Shown in pieces: positions 1 through 5,334 of a DNA stretch of 5,334 nucleotides (positions are counted from its first letter, which is position 1; every line of letters starts with the position of its first letter). The position numbers and the translations under genes were made by a program. Under the pieces are notes generated by a model. That model worked only from the letters and a program-made list of their open reading frames with translations, made no database searches and had not been told where the DNA came from. Source of the DNA: an uncultured Anaplasmataceae bacterium (GTDB taxonomy: Bacteria > Pseudomonadota > Alphaproteobacteria > Rickettsiales > CAIPFW01); contig CAIPFW010000084.1 of assembly GCA_903864455.1 (NCBI GenBank), positions 1-5,334 on the forward strand, written 5' to 3'.

Positions 1-1
1 T

Positions 2-805
2 CCAGAATCTTTATATTCGATAACAATAAGTATCTTGATTCTTTTCTCTCAATATAATAAAGCTCTATATTTTGATTATACAAATCAAGATAAATTAGAA
101 GTCATAACATCAAAATTATTAAAAATTCTAAATAAAGATAAATATCGAGATTCAGATATTAAATACCTTGAGAATAAAAAAAACAAACCTATCGGGGCAG
201 TAATAAAATTACTTGATGCTCGCAATGTTGTCAAAAGCGACTTCTCTGAAAAGATTAGCGATGAAAATAAAAAATCATTTATTGAAACTCTTGCAGAGGC
301 TTTCATTCTTGATATATGTGATAGAACAACGATATACAACATGATGATTTATAAAAATCAATATATAAATATTGATTACGGCATAAAATACACAAAGAGT
401 CATACTAAAGTGATAAAAAAATTTTGTAAAAATTTAACAAAATGCGATATTGAGAAAGCAAAGAAAATTTTTCTTTCTGAGCTCAAAGATGAGACGGCCC
501 AAAAAGTCAGGTTATTAAAAGTGCATGAATTTTTTTCAAGAAAATCAAATGCAGAATTTATCGATGAGAGGAAAAGTGTATATTCACTTGCGAAATCAAT
601 ATTAGATAAGATGCCCGATGCTGAATTTATAAAAATATTTGAGAATTTATTGAATAAGAAGAAAGTTAACGAAATGGAATCAGTTTTTAAAAAATTTTAT
701 GATGAGAATCCAAGGTATAAAAATATACACTGCGATATTGCTCAATCATCTCAGCTTATACTCAAAGCAATCAACGAATATCAAAGCGCTCAATCAAAAT
801 CATAA
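2..805 (+). CDS. Unrecognised protein, 5'-partial, with a PI3/PI4-kinase-like motif
   Basis: The frame is open from the left edge (first complete codon at position 2) to a TAA at 803-805, giving 267 visible residues. A TTG at 35-37 could be read as a start, but the frame is already open upstream, so the true start probably lies outside the window. I do not recognise the family. The first visible residues (about 3-16, SLYSITISILILFS) are hydrophobic and could be a membrane segment or buried strand. Residues about 31-65 and 130-267 are charged, lysine-rich and predicted by eye to be helical. Around residues 107-127 it reads DRTTIYN, then MMIYKNQY, then INIDYG. This resembles the catalytic-loop DR..N and the IDFG metal-binding motif of PI3/PI4-kinase-fold enzymes. 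The Asp-to-Asp spacing of 18 equals the PI3K one, but the Asn is shifted by one residue. Kinase activity is therefore only a hypothesis. Codon use is AT-biased like the rest of the window. An 85-nt gap separates it from the GTA gene on the same strand, and nothing shows that the two are functionally linked. Confidence 0.8.
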   Translation, partial: PESLYSITISILILFSQYNKALYFDYTNQDKLEVITSKLLKILNKDKYRDSDIKYLENKKNKPIGAVIKLLDARNVVKSDFSEKISDENKKSFIETLAEAFILDICDRTTIYNMMIYKNQYINIDYGIKYTKSHTKVIKKFCKNLTKCDIEKAKKIFLSELKDETAQKVRLLKVHEFFSRKSNAEFIDERKSVYSLAKSILDKMPDAEFIKIFENLLNKKKVNEMESVFKKFYDENPRYKNIHCDIAQSSQLILKAINEYQSAQSKS

Positions 806-808
806 ATT

Positions 809-851
809 ATTCAACATATTTCATATATTCAAAGCTTACTCATCGATTCAA
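809..851. repeat. Three ATTCAA direct repeats at 18-19 bp spacing
   Basis: ATTCAA occurs at 809-814, 827-832 and 846-851, giving start-to-start spacings of 18 and 19 bp, between the first gene and the GTA gene. The first two copies extend to TATTCAA and the third reads GATTCAA. Evenly spaced short repeats upstream of a gene can be regulator binding sites. However, six-base AT-rich words recur often in this DNA, including inside coding regions, so chance is a real alternative. Confidence 0.25.
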
Positions 852-866
852 ATTATTGAATGATGA
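840..866 (+). promoter_or_regulatory. Bulged hairpin in the leader of the GTA gene
   Basis: The left arm TCATC (840-844), a bulged G at 845 and ATTCAA (846-851) pair across an ATTA loop (852-855) with TTGAAT (856-861) and GATGA (862-866). This makes an 11-bp stem with one bulge. It lies 24 nt before the ATG at 891 and is followed by AAAAA rather than a T-run, so it does not look like an intrinsic terminator for the upstream gene. It could be a leader RNA structure or an operator-like inverted repeat. No experimental role is implied. Confidence 0.3.
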
Positions 867-890
867 AAAAACTCAACATTGAAAATATAA

Positions 891-3800
891 ATGACAACTC
901 TAATTCTTTCATCTGTTGGAAAAATAGCAGGAAATACTCTCGGTGGTCCATTGGGCGGTGCGATTGGCGGGTATCTCGGTGCATCGATAGGGTCGTATTT
1001 TGATAGAAAGCTTTTCAATTTAAACAAAACACAAAAAATCTCAGGTTATCGACTTGATGACTTAGCTGTTCAGACATCAACATATGGCAAAACAATTCCA
1101 ATTGTTTATGGAAAGATGCGAATCTCAGGCAATATTATTTGGTCCACAGCAATTAAAGAAGTTTTGAGCTCAGAAATGATTTCGCAACAGTATGGAAAGG
1201 GTTTTTCAAGACCATCAGCCACAATTGACAAAACGAATTATAATTACTACGTCACAATGGCGATCGCAATTTGTGAAGGTGAGATTGATGGAATCGAAAG
1301 AATATGGGCTGATAATAAACTTCTCGATCAGTCAAAATTAAAATTTCGATTGTACAAAGGAACAGAAACACAAAATCCAGATTCATTTATGCAATCCATA
1401 GACGGAATCGATAAAACGCCAGCATATCGTGGATTAGCATATATTTTTATTGAAGAATTTCAAATCAATGAATATGGAAGTCATATTCCAAATTTCACGT
1501 TTGAAGTGAAGCGAAATCTTTTGAATGAAAGCTCGATTGAGAACCAAATACAAGGAGTCAATATCATTCCTGCGTCTGGTGAATTCGTTTATGACACTGA
1601 AATTCAGTTTAAAAGCGATATTGTAAATTTCAATCAAGCAAATATTATCGATAAAAAGCGCAAACGTATTAATAATAATACAGATTCATCAAATTTATCT
1701 GATGCTGTTGTATCGTTAAATCAAATGCATGATTCATTGCCAAATATTCAATATATATCTGTTGTAGTTGCTTGGTTTGCGGATGATTTAAATATTGGAA
1801 AATGCAAAATATATCCTGCGATTGAAAATCGCAATATCTCAACTTTTCCTGATGAATGGTCGGTTTTTGGATTAAAGCGAAAAGATGCTCGAATCATTAC
1901 AAAAGACAAGGATGGAAATCCAATTTATGGTGGCACGATATCAGATAAAGCTTTGATAAATTATCTAAAAGAATTGAAAAAGCGAAATTATAAGGTGATG
2001 CTATATCCAATGCTTTTTCTTGATTTGCCTGATAAGCCATGGAGAGGGAGGATGACGGGTGATTCAAACGATGTCAATAAATTTTTTGATATTTCAAGTG
2101 GAGCTGGATATGGATCATATAGTGAATTTATTTTGCATTATGCAAATTTGACAAAAGATTTGATAGAAGGAATCGTGATTGGCTCTGAGATGAAGGGAAT
2201 TACTTCTATCAATGAAAAGCAGAACAATCAAAATATCTATCCTGCGGTAAAAAAATTTATTGAACTTGCGAATAAAGTTCGAAATATTATCGAGCCATCA
2301 GTTGCACCGCAAAATTTTAAAAAAATTATCACATATGCATCCGATTGGAGTGAATATCATAGTTACAATGGAGAATATAACCTCGATGAGCTTTGGGCTT
2401 CAGATAATATCAATGTGATTGGCATCGATGCATATTTCCCACTTACGGATATAAAATCATATTCATATCAACCAAATCTTGATGAGATTGAGAAAGGATG
2501 GACAAGTGGTGAGGGGTATGATTATTATTACAAAGATGGAAATAGGGATAATCCGATTCCATATACAGACCCTAGTTTCGCATGGAAAAATATCGAATAT
2601 TGGTGGTCAAATGAACATACAAACTATCCTTCTGGCATAAAAAGCCCTTGGAAACCAAAAATGAAAAAAATTTGGTTCACAGAATATGGCTTTCCATCAA
2701 TTCATGGCTCAACAAATATGCCAAATATTTTCTACAACCCTGAGTCATCGGAAGGTGGCTTGCCTGTTTTTTCAAATGGTGGAATTAATTTTGATATTCA
2801 AAGAGTTGGGATCGAAGCAACAATTTCGAAATGGAAAAATTCTCTAATGGTAGAAAGAATGTTTTTATGGTGCTATGATGCTCGCCCATATCCATACTTT
2901 CCATTATCAAAAAATCTTTGGTCTGATGGGGATTTATGGACTTATGGTCATTGGATAAATGGAAAGCTTGGTCGTTGTTTATTGGCTAGGATAATTGAAG
3001 ATCTGATGGAAAGATTGGATTTGAATCTCTCAATTCAAATCAACACTCGTCAACTTTCTGCATCTCTCGATGGCTTTATTATTAATAATAATATCACAAT
3101 CATCGATGCTTTGAAAATTCTTCAACAATGCTATTTTTTCGATATTTTAGAGAATCGAGAAGAAATAAAATTTTTATCTCGTGGGTATGGTGATGCAATC
3201 AACATTGATGAAAATGATATAATTTTAAATAAAACAGAAAAGCAAATTATTATCAAAAGAAACGATGAATTTGATATTGCAAGAAATATAAATTTTTCTT
3301 TTATTTCATCGATAAACGATTACGATGTCAGGACTGCGAATGTTTCAAGTAATGATATTCAGAATGAAAATATACCAAAATATGTTCCCGAAAATCGTGA
3401 TGTTTTGAATATCGACGTTCCAATAGCTATGAATATTTCTTATGCTGAGTCTCTTGCAAATATTATTTTATATTCTGGAATATATCAGCGAGAGCAATAT
3501 GAAATCAATTTACCAATATCGTATTCGCATTTAGAACCGGGAGATTTGATAAAAATAAATGGCGAAACTCTCAAGATTATCTCAATTAATCATAGCGCCT
3601 CTTTAAAAATTCAAGCAATTATAGATGATTATACTTTGTATTTTTTTCGTCAAAATGGATCTTTATTGTCATATTCTGGTTCAGTGGCTTCGAATGATAG
3701 AATTTCAAAAACATCATTTTTATATGGAGTGATTCCCGCAATTGATAATAATGGAAAAAATCAACCATCAATACTTTTTGCTGGTTGTGGTGAAGAAGGT

Positions 3801-4622
3801 TCTTGGCGTGGAGCGATTGGATTAATTGAAAAAAATCCTGCAAAGTATGAATATGGGTTTTCATTCAATGGTGCAAGTAATTTTGGCGAAACGATAAATA
3901 AATTTACACGAGATGAAACGATTTTATATGTTCAGATGAACAGTGGAGAATTAGTGTCAATTACGGATGAAGATTTTAATGATTTGAATAATGATGATAA
4001 CTTAGCCTTTATCAGTGGTGGAATGGTAAACGTTTATGGTGAGGTTATAAAATACAAAAAAGCTGAACTCATCGATAAAAATATTTATAAATTGACTGAA
4101 TTTAAGCGAGGGCTCTTTAGTACAGATATTTTTATTGATAAGCATGAAAGTGATGATAAATTTATCGCAATTGATGAAAAGACAGCACGATTTTATTTGA
4201 ATAATAGTGACAGTGGCAAGACAAAAAAATTTAAAATAATTACTCTTGGTGATGATTTTGCAAATGGTGAGGATATTGTCATTAATCAGATAATGGAAGA
4301 TGTTGAATATTATACAGGCGTGAGAAACCCAGAAATTTCAAGATTTTTTGGAAAAGATGATGACAGAAAATTATTGATAAAATGGGATTTTGAAAGAAAT
4401 AATTTTTCTTTTAAAGTGAATATTATCGAATTATTTGGCTCCCAAATTCTTTTAAATAAATCATTTGAGACGAATGAAAAACAGCTACTCTATGAATTTA
4501 TGAATTCTTCGATTATCGCAATCATTTATCTTTATAAAAATGGTGAGAAGCGTGGATATGGGCTGTATTTATGGATCGATGGTGAAAAAGGGGAGGTTTT
4601 GAAGAGCGAGTATATTGAGTGA
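891..4622 (+). CDS. GTA host-specificity / baseplate tail-tip protein (RcGTA gp15-like)
   Basis: This 1243-residue protein is the large tail-tip (hub/megatron-type) subunit of alphaproteobacterial gene transfer agents, thought to act at the baseplate in recipient contact. Order of parts: a glycine-rich N-terminus (about 9-35); a conserved LDDLAVQTSTYGKTIP-type segment (about 55-86); and a GTA TIM-barrel domain (roughly 290-695). The barrel carries the family landmarks IGSEMKGIT (about 430-438), SDWSEYHSY (about 484-492), GIDAYFPLTD (511-520), GWTSGEGYDYYY (536-547), IWFTEYGFP (594-602), ESSEGGLP (618-625) and a GHWINGKLG stretch (686-694). A tail-protein region (Phage-tail_3-like, about 695-900) includes LDGFIINN (726-733) and LEPGDLIKI (881-889). 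A C-terminal domain follows (about 940-1100), with EVIKYKKAEL and FKRGLFSTDI. Glu433 and Glu598 sit where glycosidase-like TIM barrels hold their acid pair. Length is close to RcGTA gp15. The ATG at 891 is the first possible start, because an in-frame TAA lies immediately before it (888-890). The Shine-Dalgarno sequence is weak (GAAAA at 881-885). The end is TGA. No other GTA gene is visible nearby. Confidence 0.96.
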   Translation: MTTLILSSVGKIAGNTLGGPLGGAIGGYLGASIGSYFDRKLFNLNKTQKISGYRLDDLAVQTSTYGKTIPIVYGKMRISGNIIWSTAIKEVLSSEMISQQYGKGFSRPSATIDKTNYNYYVTMAIAICEGEIDGIERIWADNKLLDQSKLKFRLYKGTETQNPDSFMQSIDGIDKTPAYRGLAYIFIEEFQINEYGSHIPNFTFEVKRNLLNESSIENQIQGVNIIPASGEFVYDTEIQFKSDIVNFNQANIIDKKRKRINNNTDSSNLSDAVVSLNQMHDSLPNIQYISVVVAWFADDLNIGKCKIYPAIENRNISTFPDEWSVFGLKRKDARIITKDKDGNPIYGGTISDKALINYLKELKKRNYKVMLYPMLFLDLPDKPWRGRMTGDSNDVNKFFDISSGAGYGSYSEFILHYANLTKDLIEGIVIGSEMKGITSINEKQNNQNIYPAVKKFIELANKVRNIIEPSVAPQNFKKIITYASDWSEYHSYNGEYNLDELWASDNINVIGIDAYFPLTDIKSYSYQPNLDEIEKGWTSGEGYDYYYKDGNRDNPIPYTDPSFAWKNIEYWWSNEHTNYPSGIKSPWKPKMKKIWFTEYGFPSIHGSTNMPNIFYNPESSEGGLPVFSNGGINFDIQRVGIEATISKWKNSLMVERMFLWCYDARPYPYFPLSKNLWSDGDLWTYGHWINGKLGRCLLARIIEDLMERLDLNLSIQINTRQLSASLDGFIINNNITIIDALKILQQCYFFDILENREEIKFLSRGYGDAINIDENDIILNKTEKQIIIKRNDEFDIARNINFSFISSINDYDVRTANVSSNDIQNENIPKYVPENRDVLNIDVPIAMNISYAESLANIILYSGIYQREQYEINLPISYSHLEPGDLIKINGETLKIISINHSASLKIQAIIDDYTLYFFRQNGSLLSYSGSVASNDRISKTSFLYGVIPAIDNNGKNQPSILFAGCGEEGSWRGAIGLIEKNPAKYEYGFSFNGASNFGETINKFTRDETILYVQMNSGELVSITDEDFNDLNNDDNLAFISGGMVNVYGEVIKYKKAELIDKNIYKLTEFKRGLFSTDIFIDKHESDDKFIAIDEKTARFYLNNSDSGKTKKFKIITLGDDFANGEDIVINQIMEDVEYYTGVRNPEISRFFGKDDDRKLLIKWDFERNNFSFKVNIIELFGSQILLNKSFETNEKQLLYEFMNSSIIAIIYLYKNGEKRGYGLYLWIDGEKGEVLKSEYIE

Positions 4623-4633
4623 ATATTAATTTT

Positions 4634-4662
4634 TTGACAAACAATCATAGCTAAAATATGAT
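4634..4662 (+). promoter_or_regulatory. Near-consensus sigma-70 promoter, antisense to the flavin hydroxylase
   Basis: TTGACA at 4634-4639 is a perfect -35 hexamer. After exactly 17 nt comes TATGAT at 4657-4662, a 5/6 match to the -10 consensus. Transcription would begin near 4669 and run rightward into the 3' end of the minus-strand monooxygenase gene, giving an antisense RNA. No credible plus-strand ORF follows: the frame opening with the ATG at 4795 encodes only 19 residues. The alternative is a chance match in AT-rich DNA, although the complete -35 box with ideal spacing makes it better than a typical one. Confidence 0.4.
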
Positions 4663-4701
4663 GGGTTTAATTATTAATTATAATTATAATTTACAACGAT
4701 A

Positions 4702-5334
4702 TCATTTCAAACCGCAAGACTCAATCACTTGAATTCCAAAATTTCTTATTTTTTTAAGCAAAGAATTTGAATTACCAAATAATTTCACAAGAAGATGAGT
4801 GAAGCCAATCATTGTAAGATTTGGAACGATTCGAGAAAGATGAAATTTTTTTAAAACTATCTCTAATTCAATATTTAAATCATATTTTTCCAATAATTCG
4901 ATTAATTTATTTAAATCACCAATCGTCAAATTAAAACCTTGTCCAGCGATTGGATGAATTGCATGGTTTATATCGCCGAGAAAAATGATGTTATGAAGAT
5001 AATAGCTTTTCAAAAAAGATAATCTTAATGGAAAAGTTTTTTTTTCATCGGAGATAATTTTTATTTCCCCCAAACAATGATTAATTTTTTCATTAAAAAG
5101 AGTTAAAAAATCATTCTCATTCAAACTTTTTATATAATTATGTTGTAAATTATCATTTATCCAGACAACAGCGGACTGATTTTTATCGCTAGAATTTGAA
5201 AGCAATGGCAGTAAGGCAATCGCACCATCGGGAAAAAACTTCTCGACAGCAGTTCCATCATGGGAAAATTCATGATTTATATTAAAAACGATGGCCTGCT
5301 GTTTATAATCATGCGTTATTTTTTCAAGATGAAA
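4702..5334 (-). CDS. UbiH/UbiF/COQ6-family FAD-dependent hydroxylase, N-terminally cut by window edge
   Basis: The minus-strand frame is open from the right edge to a TGA at 4704-4702, giving 210 visible residues, about the C-terminal half of a family whose members are usually near 400. A TTG at 5205 is not the start: the 43 codons before it carry conserved family sequence, including HEFSHDGTAVEKFFPDGAIA followed by LLPL. The diagnostic FAD-binding motif follows at about residues 119-140, with LGDINHAIHP and AGQGFNL ahead of a conserved Asp. This corresponds to the usual GDAAHxxHPxAGQGxNLGxxD, here with IN replacing AA. These soluble or membrane-associated monooxygenases hydroxylate the ring of ubiquinone precursors using FAD, NAD(P)H and O2. 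The HPIAGQGFNL form is closest to UbiH-like members, but the ring position cannot be decided from this half, so no symbol is given. The C-terminus ends at ESCGLK, earlier than the usual PPLKRFF-type tail. The gene converges with the GTA gene across 79 nt. Confidence 0.94.
   Translation of the reverse strand, partial: FHLEKITHDYKQQAIVFNINHEFSHDGTAVEKFFPDGAIALLPLLSNSSDKNQSAVVWINDNLQHNYIKSLNENDFLTLFNEKINHCLGEIKIISDEKKTFPLRLSFLKSYYLHNIIFLGDINHAIHPIAGQGFNLTIGDLNKLIELLEKYDLNIELEIVLKKFHLSRIVPNLTMIGFTHLLVKLFGNSNSLLKKIRNFGIQVIESCGLK

Noticed and set aside
85..342. 85-codon minus-strand open frame
   Set aside because: It lies entirely within the first gene on the opposite strand and its product has no recognisable motif. 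It is a shadow of the AT-rich coding sequence.
860..1003. Alternative plus-strand ATGATG start in another frame before the GTA ATG
   Set aside because: The frame gives a short basic, Trp- and Cys-rich peptide that overlaps the conserved glycine-rich GTA N-terminus out of frame and stops early. It is not a credible gene.
1434..1637. 67-codon minus-strand open frame inside the GTA gene
   Set aside because: It is antisense to well-conserved GTA coding sequence, with no start-site or family support.
3619..3864. 81-codon minus-strand open frame inside the GTA gene
   Set aside because: It is antisense to the conserved C-terminal domain. Its His/Gln/Leu-rich composition is typical of a reverse-strand shadow.
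4644..4662. Hairpin ATCATA / TATGAT as a bidirectional terminator
   Set aside because: The stem is only six mostly A-T pairs with a seven-base loop and no clean T-run on either strand (TTTAATT one way, TGTTTGT the other). Its right arm is better explained as the -10 box.
4675..4686. Perfect 12-bp palindrome TAATTATAATTA
   Set aside because: It consists only of A and T in a low-complexity AT run, so such palindromes are expected by chance. No second copy was noticed.
4702..5205. TTG at 5205 as the start of the minus-strand gene
   Set aside because: The upstream 43 codons are open to the window edge and encode conserved family sequence, so the gene is edge-truncated, not a short 167-residue protein.

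Overview
The window is AT-rich (roughly 30% GC, judged by eye on a few lines) with tightly packed long reading frames. It carries a full-length homologue of the host-specificity (baseplate/tail-tip) protein of the alphaproteobacterial gene transfer agent (GTA). A GTA-type tail protein, strong AT bias and a ubiquinone-type flavin hydroxylase together suggest an alphaproteobacterium with a reduced genome, most likely a host-associated Rickettsiales- or Holosporales-like lineage. That placement is an inference; no rRNA or other phylogenetic marker is present.

Layout. (1) Positions 2-805, plus strand: the 3' part of an unrecognised, lysine-rich, mostly helical protein whose start lies left of the window. 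It contains a short stretch resembling the catalytic-loop and metal-binding motifs of PI3/PI4-kinase-like enzymes. (2) Positions 806-890: an 85-nt spacer with three evenly spaced ATTCAA repeats and a bulged hairpin, but no convincing promoter or Shine-Dalgarno sequence. (3) Positions 891-4622, plus strand: the 1243-residue GTA tail-tip protein, intact from its glycine-rich N-terminus through the GTA TIM-barrel and tail-protein domains to its C-terminal domain. (4) Positions 4623-4701: a 79-nt AT-rich spacer between convergent genes, holding a near-consensus sigma-70 promoter that would fire antisense to the next gene. (5) Positions 4702-5334, minus strand: the C-terminal half of a UbiH/UbiF/COQ6-family FAD monooxygenase, running off the right edge.

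The three genes do not look like one functional operon. The GTA gene stands without its usual GTA neighbours (the DUF2460, DUF2163 and NlpC/P60-type genes that precede it in Rhodobacter capsulatus), as expected where GTA genes are scattered. The flavin hydroxylase is core respiratory-quinone metabolism. The first gene's role is unknown. No tRNA, rRNA, CRISPR array, insertion sequence or attachment site was seen, and no gene-free stretch exceeds 85 nt.
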